A stretch of DNA of 31,192 bases from the NCBI GenBank assembly GCA_009602735.1, contig WELA01004442.1:78109-109300 (forward strand), read 5' to 3'. A program made the position numbers and the translations under genes. This stretch comes from Mesotaenium endlicherianum. Taxonomy: Eukaryota; Streptophyta; Zygnematophyceae; Zygnematales; Mesotaeniaceae. Below, in pieces: positions 10,301-20,400 of the stretch. Within the stretch, counting starts at the first letter, position 1, and the number at the start of each line of letters is the position of its first letter. Under the pieces are notes generated by a model. It ran no database searches. It worked only from the letters and a program-made list of their open reading frames with translations, and was not told the origin of the DNA.

Positions 10301-13300
10301 AAGCGGGGGGGAGGGCAGGGGCAGGGGCAGGGGCAGGGGCATGAGCAGGAGGGAGGTGGGACAGGAGGCAGGTAGGGGACGGAAGGTTGCCAGGCGAGAG
10401 GGGGGTTTCGGGTTTGAGGAGGGCGTGACAGGGTCATGTGCAAATGCGGGTTAGACTTCAAAAGGTGGGCCGTGTAAGGTGTGCCCAATGCTTTGCCCTT
10501 CCGCTAAAAGCTATTCTCCCTCTTGACAGCCGGGGGCCCCACTGCAAAAGTGATTGTCTCAGACAGCCTTTTCTGCGTGCACGATGTGGGTTCTAGCCTC
10601 GCGCATGCTCGGCCTCACTCTCCTGTCCTTGGCCCAAAACACCGGATTGAATCTTGCAGAGCCGGAAATGAGTACGCATTTTACGCAGGGGCTGCACACG
10701 CTAGGATAGATCGGCCACAACCCCGCTCCCCCCCCCCCACCCCACCCCACCCCACAACCCGCAAGGTCACCCTTTCTCCCTCTCCCCCCTCCCCCAGTCA
10801 ACCTTCCCTCTTCGACCCACTTGGCATAGTCTGGGGCTGAGGAGATCTCGTGGGAAGTGCTTGTCGGGCTCTCACTCCATCCACGGGAGCAGCGACACCC
10901 AAGTTCAACAGAAACAAACAGAAGGCAGTTGAGGTTGCCAGAGACCCACACACACACACACACACACACCATGGGGGAAGCCTTCTGCTCGAACCCATGC
11001 TCCTATTGCTTCACCTTAAGAGTCGCACCGCATGCACCCCACGCCACTCACTTGCTGGGGCTTGGGACTTGGACTTAACACCAGCACTCGAAGTTTGTCA
11101 TCTGGGGGGGTGGACTACAGGTGCAGGCCTCACCCTCATGATGGAAAGGTTGTCCATGGCAGCAGGCTGTTCCACACCATTGGAGGCAAAGGCCCCGGAG
11201 CGCCCCCCCCCTGCTGCGTCGCCAGGTGGCGAAAGGTGCAGGAGGCCCGACGCGCTGCCACCCCCCAAGACGGACCGCTGGTTGGCTACCGCCACCTCCT
11301 TGGAAGCTTCCCGGGCTGTAGCGCTGGCAACGGCCGCCGCGGCTGCCACGGCGCCGGCGTGGTGGGGCCGGCTGCCGCTGCCGCCAGATGTCGTGAGCGA
11401 GTTGACTGCCTCCCGGTGCGCCTTCAGCACCTGCCCCGCTGCCCTGCAGGGCGAAGGAAGGGACACACACGTGAAGATGCACAAGCAAGAGGTATCGACG
11501 TGAATGGACTGCCAGCACACCTGAAGGCAGGCCCCTCAAGAGGGGGGGGTGACGTGGGGAGGGGGAATATGGATAGTGTTGCTGAGTAATTAGCGATGGG
11601 AATGTCGCATGCGGCGAAGTAAGGAAGAAAGGGCCTTGAGTGAGAAGAGCTTATCCTCCGGTCAGCACGCTCCTGCCGCTTGAACCCCTGTCCCTGTCCC
11701 TGTCCCTGTCCCAGCCCATGCCCTTGCCCCTGCCTGCCCCTGCCCCTGCCACTGTTCCGTTAGCCCTGCTAGGCCAAGAAAGTTCCGACTCCCACCACTT
11801 GCAGGTCCTCAAGAGTGCCAGGTAGCCGCTGGCTAGGCGACTTCATCGAGAGCAGCAAAACCTGGGGAGCGGGCACTATTGGATCCAAGAGCGCAGATGC
11901 AGGCGGGAGAGGGGCCCACTACACAGCAACTGAGCCCATCCCTTGCGCTCCTCTCCTCCCTGGAACAGCTCCCACCTCGAGCGTCCTCTCGTGAAGGAAG
12001 CCCCTGTCCTTTGCCAGCGTACCTGGAAAGGGAGGTAAAGAAAGGGGGGGGGNTGTGCGCCAGCTCAGCCTCGCTGCATTGCGTCGCTTGACAGCGTACT
12101 TGACACCTGTCCTGTCCATAGACCCCGTGCACCTGTTCGACTCCAAGTTGCCATATGCTGCAACAGGTCCCCAGTGTAAAGGCTCAAGTGAAAGAAAGAT
12201 GCTACAAGCTCAGGGGCCCGCCCCCCTCCCTGCCGTTCCTGCCCCAATGAACCCACTTGCTGCTCGCTGCTTGCTGCCATTGCCGCTCTAGCTACTGCAC
12301 CAGCTGTGCACCATCGTTGCTCTGGCTGCTGCACCTGATGCTGCGGTGACTCAGGGGAAAAGGCTACAGAGAGGCTCCCAAAGCCTGCTTATATCCCCAG
12401 AGGGAGAGGGAGGGAGAGGGAGGGAGAGAGATGGGGGGGGGGGAGGGGAGGGGGTAATATACGCAACTCTGGCTTGGACCCTTCAGAAGGTGCAAGGAGG
12501 TGGAACACGAGAGGGCCTACCTAAGAGGAGGGGCAAGCATGGCAGGGGGTGCTGTTCAGACACTTTCCACATCAAGAGCTGAGGCACCCTTCCAACACGC
12601 CATGCCCATAGCTGCGTGCACCGGCCAGGTATAACATGCAAGTACGACAAAGAGCCAGTCTAGAGGATGACGGGGCAGTGACTACGGCCCTGAGAACCGC
12701 CGGGTGGCGAGAAAGAGGGGAGTAGGAGCCCGTGCTCCCCCCCTCAAACATGAGAGGAAAGGCAGGGCCATGCGGTTAGAAGTCGAGCGACGGGGGGGCG
12801 AGCGGGAGGTTTGAGGGATAGCGTGGAGCCGAAGAAGAGTGAGGGTTCACACCTGAGGGTTGCGACCCAGGCACGCGCGGCCCCTGGAGTCTCTGCACAC
12901 AGGTAGTACTCCTTCTTCCGCGAGACTCCTATGTCTGGGTGGGGGAGGAGGCGGCCAGCGAGAGGGTTGCAAGAGGTCAAGGAAAGCCAGGGCGCACGGA
13001 ATTGCAAAGGCACCGCATGCGCGGGAAAAAGAGGAGTCCCCCCTTCTTGGTTGGCTGCACAAAGCCGAGGCGAGGAGGGCCTGCCTGCAGGCCGCCTGAC
13101 ATCAGGCTCGTCCCAGGGGTGTGAGCTTATGAGCTGGTTACAACGTGGGGTGACTAGGAAGAGGAGAGCAGCGAAGGCGACCCGGCAGAGTCATCTCTTG
13201 TCGCATCTGTCGAGCCGCGGTGGCACGCTTCACAGCAGACACTGACTGCGGGTTCCTTCCTCCTCAGAGCTTAAGGAGCTTTGCGAGAGAAGCATGTGGG

Positions 13301-15171
13301 GCACCGGACAATGCTCATGGTCAGGCTGGTGCCGTGCGCGTGGCAAGCTTGAATGTCGGGAGATGCTCCCAACGACGAGCTGACAGACGACCTTGCCAGG
13401 CTCAAACCAGCCCCTCCTCCGCCCGTCTCTGCTTCTCAGCCAAGCATCCGCGGGGAGTGCCAGCTTGACCCAAACCTGGCCTATGTAAGCCGAAGCGTGT
13501 GCTTGTCTGCATATATGTATAGACAATAAGACATGTAGTAATCTACATAAGTGCACTAGGGTCCACAGGCAATGAAAAGGATACAAAAGCAGCAGCCTTC
13601 GTACTGCTTCGCTCCGCTGCACCGACGCCAGGAGAACACGGCGATACCGAGCATGTCAGCCTGAGAGACAGCGCCACGTCAGCAGAACAGACACGTCGGC
13701 AGCAAGCACACGGGAGCTGAAGCGTCTGAAGGGGCAAGCAGGTTTCCGGTGACGCGGAACAAGAATAAAGACCAGCATGCAATCGGAGGCCGGCGACGCA
13801 GCTGAAGGGCATGGAGGCGTGCACGTGGAACAACAGAAAAAGTTACTCGTAGAGTGCATTCTTTGTTATGCTGAGATCTTTGACGTCCACCTCAGCGGGC
13901 AATCGCGTCGAAGGATAGGTTCTGACAGGAGGAAGGAAGAGAGCAGCAGAGGATAGGCTGCTGGCCCTTACTGGAAGTTGATCGGGGACACCGTGATGGT
14001 GCTGTCGGACTCGAACACAATCAGGCCACGTGGGAACGGGTCCCCCCTCTGAGTTCTGCGCCCCTTTGCCAGGAAACAAGCGCATGCGGACTGCACTGTG
14101 AGAAAGGAAGTGCACTGCCGTGATCCATGGCTTGCAGTGACCGTGACCTGTGGATACCAGCGTTCAGCCGCCTCACACATAGATGCTTTAAGAACAAGGT
14201 ACACATCCTCTTCATCTACACCTACAAGTATGCATAAACTCATCCACTTATCATCACAATGTTGTTCATTGCAAGGCAGTTGACGCCAGTGCTACTCCGG
14301 ATAAGAAATAAGGTCACAGGGTTGCAAGCTTCAACAGGCTTCAATAACAAAGAGTGGATGGAGGATGAGGACCGATTGAGTGCATGTTAAATAGGATGAA
14401 TATAAGGCTAGCTTCCAACACATTTTCACTGTAGAGGGGTGCAGGAGGCTAACACGTGTCCCTGTCCCAGTCCCAATCGATCATTAATCGAGACAAAATT
14501 TGATGTCCATCTATTTGAGAGACACCTACATGGTTTGAGTAATATTAAAGGTGATTTCAGAGAGACGACTCTATTTCTCCACCTCCGCTGCTACAACAGA
14601 CAGACGATTACCAACAGCTAAGAGAAGCATGGAAGGAAAAAGTACCTGTACTCCATCTTTGCAACTGTAGGGTCTAACGTGAACCAGCGCTGGTTCCATC
14701 TTCGCAACTGCCAACATACAGCACGCACTTGAGATTGACCAGGCAACTCCACAGAGCGCTTCTCACTCAAAGCCATGTGCTCCTGGTGTCTCTAGTATTG
14801 ACAACTCAATGTACACAATCCAATCAAAGAACAAACCTCTGAAGCTCTGCAGCACTTCCTGGCTGAACCTGGGAAACATACAAACAGATGAAGGCGATAC
14901 AACACATCTGCCATAACGCATAAGACAGCAGACTTACACATACAAATGCATCATAAGCTCAACTCTCGATAGCTTAGCGAAGATCTATATTTCAAAGGAA
15001 AGGACCTACCGTTTCCGATCGTTTTAACAGATAGCCCTGCATTGCCACACTGCCAGCAGGGGGAGCAAGCTGTCTTCTAAGCTTCTCTAGTCCAGCCTGC
15101 TCCTCATTCTCCATCTCTGCTTCCTGCTCAATTACAGTACCAGCCTGGACAAACGCTGAGGATTGGAGCAT
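4373..15171 (-). CDS. SWAP70: SWAP70-like protein: N-terminal PH domain, coiled coil, long Ala-rich tail
   Basis: This is the plant homologue of SWAP-70 (Arabidopsis At2g30880 type), a phosphoinositide-binding PH protein; rice SWAP70 has been reported as an exchange factor for Rac/ROP GTPases. I reconstruct ten exons: 15171-15010, 14707-14646, 14055-13972, 13616-13585, 12934-12853, 11443-11134, 9857-9567, 6957-6782, 6221-5089 and 4821-4373. All junctions are GT-AG, phases agree throughout, and the sum is 2781 nt (926 aa). The PH domain spans about residues 45-142: GYLLKRSET, LRRWNQRWFTLDP, STITVSPINFH, YEGCCFYIG, YYLCAETPGAARAWVATLR. Next come QVLKAHREAVNSL, DNLSIMRETLRVKDEEL and a coiled coil to about residue 400 (SETAEAAQQAADAVHAMD, ARVAHLEAAA). 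Residues 400-926 are Ala/Ser/Glu-rich and low complexity; remembered land-plant homologues are about 500 aa in all. An in-frame stop at 15195-15193 precedes the first ATG; the second Met (residue 20) fits land-plant N-termini better. Exon 8 could begin at 6960 instead. Confidence 0.9.
5295..5338 (-). repeat. Coding repeat giving Ala-Glu dipeptides in the SWAP70 tail
   Basis: The + strand shows TCTGCC/TCTGCT hexamers. On the coding - strand they give alternating Glu-Ala codons followed by acidic residues. It is in frame inside exon 9 of the SWAP70-like gene and is probably prone to length change. Confidence 0.85.
5786..5826 (-). repeat. GCN triplet run encoding polyalanine in the SWAP70 tail
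   Basis: A run of GGC/GCN triplets that reads as a stretch of about 14 alanines on the - strand. It is in frame in exon 9 of the SWAP70-like gene. Other frames read as poly-Arg or poly-Gly and are shadows. Confidence 0.88.
6222..6781 (-). other. SWAP70-like intron 8
   Basis: The donor GCGCG|GTACAA at the right and the acceptor gttgcag|GG at the left restore an Arg codon across the junction. I see no other feature inside apart from a short GA run near 6757-6772. Confidence 0.7.
8184..8230. repeat. GTACA/GTACG pentamer repeat
   Basis: About nine imperfect copies of a five-base unit (CAGTA, CGGTA, TGGTA) in SWAP70-like intron 7. I saw no associated gene. Confidence 0.8.
8328..8513. repeat. (GGA)n purine tract, about 185 bp
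   Basis: Almost pure GGA/GAGGA/GCAGGA purine repeat on the + strand. The motif CAAGAGCCAGGAGGAGG occurs at both the start and the later part, so the array probably grew by internal duplication. In the SWAP70-like transcript, made from the other strand, it becomes a long UCC-rich pyrimidine tract. Confidence 0.92.
9292..9435. repeat. 72-bp tandem duplication, two copies
   Basis: Copy 1 is 9292-9363 and copy 2 is 9364-9435. I see one difference, a T in copy 1 and a C in copy 2 within GTCTT(T/C)ATGG. The copies are directly adjacent and lie in SWAP70-like intron 7. The near identity points to a recent duplication. Confidence 0.95.
10305..10340 (+). repeat. GGGGCA repeat with G-quadruplex potential
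   Basis: Tandem GGGGCA units following a run of seven G. At least four runs of three or more G lie within 36 bases on the + strand, which meets the usual G-quadruplex pattern. It lies in SWAP70-like intron 6, on the non-transcribed-RNA strand. Confidence 0.8.
10727..10760 (-). repeat. Poly-C / CCCCA repeat with G-quadruplex potential on the - strand
   Basis: A run of about 12 C followed by CCCCA units. The G-rich complement is the RNA-like strand of the SWAP70-like gene, so a quadruplex could form in its pre-mRNA. This is pattern-based only. Confidence 0.8.
10946..10970. repeat. (CA)n microsatellite
   Basis: An uninterrupted CA repeat of about eleven units in SWAP70-like intron 6. Confidence 0.92.
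11685..11750 (-). repeat. CCCTGT / CCCCTG repeat with G-quadruplex potential on the - strand
   Basis: A degenerate array of CCCTGT and TGCCCC units. The complement has many runs of three to four G and is the RNA-like strand of the SWAP70-like gene. Confidence 0.8.
12053..12053. other. Undetermined base (N) after a G run
   Basis: A single N follows a run of nine G in SWAP70-like intron 5. It probably marks an unresolved homopolymer and does not touch coding sequence. Confidence 0.95.
12400..12450. repeat. GGGAGA purine repeat ending in poly-G
   Basis: Tandem GAGGGAGAGG units followed by a run of about 11 G and more G-rich sequence. It lies in SWAP70-like intron 5. Confidence 0.85.
12935..13584 (-). 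other. SWAP70-like intron 4
   Basis: This 650-base intron lies inside the PH domain, between the 32-nt exon 4 and exon 5. The acceptor cacccag|ACATAGG completes a Tyr codon begun in exon 4. I see nothing else in it. Confidence 0.75.
13585..13616 (-). other. 32-nt micro-exon (exon 4) of the SWAP70-like PH domain
   Basis: The acceptor gtgcag|CGGAGCG and donor CTTTT|GTATCC bound an exon whose translation across both junctions is HGAKQYEGCCFYIG. This matches the remembered plant SWAP70 segment HGLPKYDGCCFYIG, and phases 2 and 1 fit the neighbouring exons. Without it the PH domain would lose a core strand. Confidence 0.9.
13617..15009 (-). other. SWAP70-like introns 1-3
   Basis: Introns 14708-15009, 14056-14645 and 13617-13971 separate the first four exons. 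They are AT-richer than the later introns and carry none of the long G/C repeats. No other feature is recognisable in them. Confidence 0.7.
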
Positions 15172-15890
15172 TTTTGCCAATATTTTTGGCTGTTAAGGGC
15201 AGTCATATCCTATGCGTCAGCTAATATGAAGGTTGCAAACATATATCAGTTTCAAGGTGGATAAGTCTGAGACCTCCTGATAAGAAGACGTCATGGAGGT
15301 GCCTAGGTCGAAGCCGTGGAACCCAAGACCATAAAAGTGCATTGAATGAGAGCAGATGGAAAATGCTTTACGCACCGTCAAGCCTATCTAACGCGCTAGA
15401 CACATGGGCCCACTGGTCTACGTATGCCAATTCAGCCAACAGCTGTAAGAAATTCTTGGAGCATCAACATGGCAAGGTCTTCCATATTTTATTCACAAGC
15501 ATGGAAGCATTCTGCCCACAACAGCAATTAACAGCCATACCCGCCTGCAGCTTCAAGCAGCTCTTATGGTGTGACGAGCGGTGACGAGGGTACGGAAATA
15601 CGGCTACTGGCACAACATTTTCAGATGTTACCCATGTATACACGTATAACAGCATTTTGCCGACAAATTGGCTTGGTCTTTCCGGCTGTGCCCGGCAATT
15701 TCATTATAACATGACGTCAAGGGCGAAGACATGAATGATATTTATGGACTGTGAACAGGAAACATTTATGTCAGAGGACCATCAAGAATGTTCCAGAACA
15801 ATATGTCATTACACGTGGAGTGATATAATTAGCTGTTACCTGTGGGCGGAGTAAAAGTACGCTCACATTTCGTCATATTCACGGCTGTGG

Positions 15891-16208
15891 TTACGACCTG
15901 TTACGACCAAGTTGAATGAAGAACTCGGTTTTGCGCCCGTCTGAACCACTTACATCGACTCGAAGAGGAATGTGCCTGGTCATTTCTGCTGCAGAGGCCC
16001 ATAAGAACCGTTGACCTTTTGTCACATTCTTCATCGTGTGGCTGGTTGTTGCCCAGCTACTGCCATCGAAGTTGGCGACGATGGGGGAGCCATATATAAC
16101 GTGGGGCGCACATTCACTGGTGACAACAAATTCTTGTAGAAAAACTTTGCCGCCTTCCTCGTAGATAGGCCAACGACTTTCTTCCTGCAGAGGCCGCCAT
16201 AGCCAGAC
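15891..16208 (-). CDS. Unidentified coding-like terminal exon or gene fragment
   Basis: A 106-codon open stretch that I do not recognise. It begins after a possible acceptor (gcttaag|GTCTGG) because an in-frame TGA lies just upstream, and ends at TAA. The translation has a coding-like composition: VWLWRPLQEESRWPIYEEGG, then HVIYGSPIVANFDGSSW, and near the end IPLRVDVSGSDGRKTEFF. The mix of Trp, acidic and beta-prone residues suggests a globular domain, not random sequence. A second acceptor, gcag|GAAGAAAG, lies eight codons in. A possible upstream exon at 16316-16248 reads DKQEAAAHLGNGDLTIFVAS, but its best donor leaves the wrong phase, so I have not joined it. No start codon is identified. 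It may be a small gene, a fragment of a larger one, or a pseudogene. Confidence 0.4.
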   Translation of the reverse strand, partial: VWLWRPLQEESRWPIYEEGGKVFLQEFVVTSECAPHVIYGSPIVANFDGSSWATTSHTMKNVTKGQRFLWASAAEMTRHIPLRVDVSGSDGRKTEFFIQLGRNRS

Positions 16209-17075
16209 CTTAAGCAAACATCATATCATTGAAGCGAAGCTGCCCACCCTGAGCACGAGGCTACAAAGATCGTGAGATCGCCGTTGCCAAGGTGGGCAGC
16301 AGCTTCCTGTTTGTCGCTGTAAGGACCTTCTTGACTGGCACTTACTCTGCCTCGTAAAAGTATGTGAAAGTAAAAAGATGGGACTGAGGGTGCTTTGGTT
16401 ACTATTACTGCTCAGGAATGGACACGGTAATCCTAAATACCTTGCTTTTCGCACTTTACAGACATTATACAGACAATTGTTCACTCTCTAAACAAGCGTT
16501 CACTCTACAAACGTGCATCCAAGATGTAGAATTCTCTCTCATCAGATACTCTTTTCATATTCTAGCTGGCACCGAGGTTCTTAGATACCTTGGAAGGGAT
16601 TAGTTGTACACTTTGAAATTGGTAACATTGTCTTCAACCGTCTAGGTTACAATTTTCACCATCATCTTTACCAAGGCCACTTAGGACCATTGCTTTGGCA
16701 TCAGTAGTGATCGCCTGCTTGGACCATGCAGAAGATGTATCCTTACTCTTAGTGGTGTAGCTAGCAACTATTGAGGTTCTTTAGATTTAGAACTATGTTT
16801 TCTAGATGTAAGCTTTGCTGGTCGTTTGCATAGTGGTGTAATTGAAGCTCTCCCGATATTCTATATTTTGAATACTGTGTATTTTATTTAGGTAGAAGCC
16901 TCACTGTTCGTTCACATAAGGCCATGTGGTCCTTCTTCATGGAGCTCCCTTCTCATCAATTTCTTTTTGATATAACCCTTGTGAGCAGTGATGTTATACT
17001 CTCATGTGTCAACCCGAAATATATTAGGAAGTTGATTCAAGTATCCCTGGCGGCAATTCAGCTGCCTGCCGGCGC

Positions 17076-17099
17076 ATGGACCTCGGCTCAAAGTCACAG
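17076..17099 (+). other. Possible 24-nt first coding exon of the GTE gene
   Basis: ATGGACCTCGGC begins a short frame (MDLGSKSQ) that ends at CACAG|GTAGCA. Splicing to the acceptor ctctgcag at 17361 enters the GTE frame in phase 0 at RKPKQSTD, upstream of the internal Met at 17404. This would give a start at 17076. It rests on splice-site pattern only. Confidence 0.4.
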
Positions 17100-17403
17100 G
17101 TAGCAACCCCTTGAGGCAAAGTCTCAGGTTGGAGTTTCAAACGTCGAGCAGATGTTCTACTTGAGGGTGCAGTACTGCTACTGACTTTTTGTTTTTTGTC
17201 AGATACATGCGTTTGGCCTTGACCACCCCTTTTAGTGGAGGGAAAGTACAGTATCCCATCTGACATCCAGCTTGTTGCTGTTAAAGGCGGTTACACTTGA
17301 TTACGTTCTTCCATCTGCCTTTTCTGTGACTCTAATGGGAAGTTTGATGCTATCTCTGCAGAGGAAACCGAAGCAATCAACTGATGTCCATGCACACCTA
17401 GGG

Positions 17404-20400
17404 ATGGCACCTGTTGCACTCGAGCCCAGAAAGCGTAACGAAGTCATAATGACACGGGAAGAAGCACAGAAGAAGAGACCTCCCAAAGGGTATGCTTTTG
17501 AGCCAGTAGCTGCAGGTGCAGAGGTTCCACTGCCACAGCCTACTGAGGTTTCTGGTGATTCAGATGCGAAGAAGGCAAGGCACTTAAGGAGGCTTGACAG
17601 TTCAAGTTCAGCTCGTTTTGATGTCAAGGCTCAGCGCCTTGATGTGCCACCTGGTACTGAAGCAGTAGCTGCCATGGATGATCTGACTAAAAAAAGGAAA
17701 CTTGCAAATTTGAACGTCAATGTCCCGGATGACACCAGCTCAGAACTGCCTGACGATGGCCCTGGCGATGGTTATGTGGAGGTCTGGAGGATGTCTAAGC
17801 ACGAGAGGAACTCAGAACGTAAGAGGCTAAAGAGAGCGTTGGACGAGGCTCAGAACCTCGCAAGGCAGTTAGAGGAGAAACTGCGAGAGGCCAGATCAAG
17901 AATGTACCCTTCAGCAAGTGAGTCTACAGATGAAGCAAGGAAACGGGCTAGGTGGACTGGGAATGGACCGGCATCCAAAGGGGGCATGATGCATCCTCCT
18001 CAGATTGATGTTCCAACCAGATCACATCAAGAAAAGTTTACTCGTCAGACTAGTCTCCAGGTGTCAGATATGACTCCAGGCTCAACCAAGGAGAAGAGGA
18101 CCCCCAAAGCTAATGTCCTTTATAACAACGCTGACTTCTTGTCTGGATCAGACAAGTTCCCTATGGAGAAGACAAAGTTGAAGACGGTGCTTGGCGTAAA
18201 GCGTGGACCTGTTACCAAGGGCGGGGACAGAGAGGCTAAACGAGCTAGGGTGGAAGCTGCGCGGTCTAAGAGGACAAGTGACATATTCAAAATGTGTGGT
18301 ACTGTGGTGAGAAAGTTGATTAGTCAGAAATTTAGTCACATTTTTGGTCAGCCGGTCGACTGGAAGGCGCTGGGTCTCATAGATTACCCTAAGGTTGTTA
18401 CAAGACCAATGGATTTGGCCACTATAAATAGTAAGCTGAAAACAGGAAAATATAAACACCCGGAAGAGGTTGCTGAAGATGTGCGCCTGATGTATAATAA
18501 TGCCATCCTGTATAATGGGAAGGTCCATGAGGTAGGCGTGTTAGCACAGCAGCACTTGCAAGTCTTCGAGGAGAATTGGAGGAGGATCTCAGAGAAACTT
18601 TTGGAGGATGAGATCAAAACTAAAGAGGAAGACGAAGAGCTTGAACAGCTGAAAGGCTCTGCTAGTGTGCAAGCTTTGCAACAGCAAATAGCAGATTTGA
18701 GAGAGCAGGTAGAGAACAAGGGGGGTAAGCAGGGCAAGGGTCCCCCTGCACGACCTTCTGGTAGTCTGATTGCAAAGCCAAAGCCACAGGACAGGCAGAA
18801 AAGGGACATGACTTTGGCAGAGAAGCGGAAGCTCAGTGTGAATCTGGGAAAGCTGCCGGGTGACAAGCTGGGACGAGTAGTGCAGATTATTTCAGAAAAG
18901 AATCCCAGTTTGAACCAGACTGAGGATGAGATTGAGCTGGATATTGACTCACTTGACAATGATTCTCTTTGGGAGCTTGATCGCTATGTAGCCAATTGCA
19001 TGAAAAGCAAGAACAAGAACAAGCGGCGGGCAGAAGACCAGGTAAGATGATGTTCCAGTGAAGGGTAATCTGTGCTACATTACTGGTTTCTGGGTTTTTT
19101 AGTGATTATTATAAGACAGGTGGGTACATGTTTTGAAACTTGGTAGAGTGAAGTGCACAGGACATGCATATTGGTCTTCTTCAGCGTCGTCTCTGACTTA
19201 CTACTTTCACCAAGGTTCTGATTGTCATGTATCTGCATGTTGCGCTGTTGCAGGCAAGGGCAGGAGTGTCGGGCAGCAGAAGGAGAGGTGAGCTATATCT
19301 CTGCAACCTCCGTTGGCAGTTGTAACGATGCTTATTAAACACATCATAGTAGGCACCCAGAATGGACCAGTTATTTGTTGAGGAATTATTTTGAAGAGAT
19401 AGTAGGGGAGTTGGAAATGTAGGCAAGCAAGTGCTATGTTGGACTTTTTGAAGCATCGGTGTACTCTGTTACTAACTTAGGTTGATTTGCATTGATGGTG
19501 GAAACAGAAGGCGAAGATGATATTGACATCGACGATGAAGCACCTGCTGCCCCTTCACAGCCCGTTGTTGTGGAAAAGGAGGAAAGGGATGGGCAAACCA
19601 GATCTAGTAGTTCGGGTAGCTCTAGCAGTGATGACAGCGGTTCGTCATCAAGTGGTAAGGAACATGTCTTATTAGCCGAGAAGGACAAGGCCTACTTGTT
19701 TTTTTCTGCTTTACTGGGTATATGAGCTGACAAGGGTGTTCTTTGTGTCATCAATGTACATTTTATTGAGAAGCAGTTGGCTAGTGAGTGGGTTTGTGTT
19801 GCCACTTTCACATAGATCTCAAAAGTTGGCCTGTTTGCCCTTGGTTCTTGTCAGAGTAGTATTTTTATGTTGACGAGTTGCCTTATTTTTCTCTGTTTGG
19901 AAGCAATGGGACTGGGAAGGGGGTTCATCTTCGCCTGAGTTGCATCTGTCAAATTTCCTCTATGTTCATGTCCTATTTACCTAGCAGCACATGCAGCGGT
20001 TGGCAAAGCTCATGATGTCTGACGGTGGGCCCGTGTGAGCAGATTCGGACTCTGGAAGTGAGTCTGGGAGCGAGTCAGATGGTGAGGCTGAGTCAAAACA
20101 CGCAGGTTCTATAGCGCCCCCAGAAAAGGTGTGACACTTTTGCACACTCTTGCGCCCTTTGTGCTTGTCCAAATAAGCCCCAAGAAGACCAGAGATTCGA
20201 TCGTCCGGGGTACATCAGGCGGGAGGTAGGGATGTGATGGCTGTCAATGCATGATGAATTAGCCAGTGTTTGAGTGAGAGAGTATGACAAACAACCCAGA
20301 TTGGTCATGCGCACCTTACTCCTGGACTTCAGTCTTCATGTTTGTAGCTCGTGATATGTGTACTGCCACATGTCGTACAACTCTGGGTGCTGTTTCAGTC

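Larger units (their letters stand above)
9858..11133 (-). other. SWAP70-like intron 6
   Basis: This 1.28-kb intron separates DNLSIMR from ETLRVKDEEL; the junction falls between codons. It contains G-rich, C-rich and CA repeats listed separately and no recognisable gene. Confidence 0.75.
11444..12852 (-). other. SWAP70-like intron 5
   Basis: This 1.4-kb intron sits just after the PH domain (WVATLR). It contains CCCTGT and GGGAGA repeats and the only undetermined base of the window. No gene is recognisable inside it. Confidence 0.75.
15172..17403. other. Spacer between divergent SWAP70-like and GTE genes
   Basis: About 2.2 kb separates the two divergent start codons and should hold both promoters and 5' UTRs. 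I could not pick out a convincing TATA box or a duplicated regulatory motif. It contains the unidentified - strand coding-like segment at 15891-16208, a possible small first exon of the GTE gene, and otherwise AT-rich sequence without features. Confidence 0.55.

Noticed and set aside
17024..17266. 80-codon - strand frame starting MSDGILYF
   Set aside because: It reads fairly well as protein, but it overlaps the likely 5' region of the GTE gene, has no family resemblance, and I could not splice it to the unidentified segment at 16208-15891.
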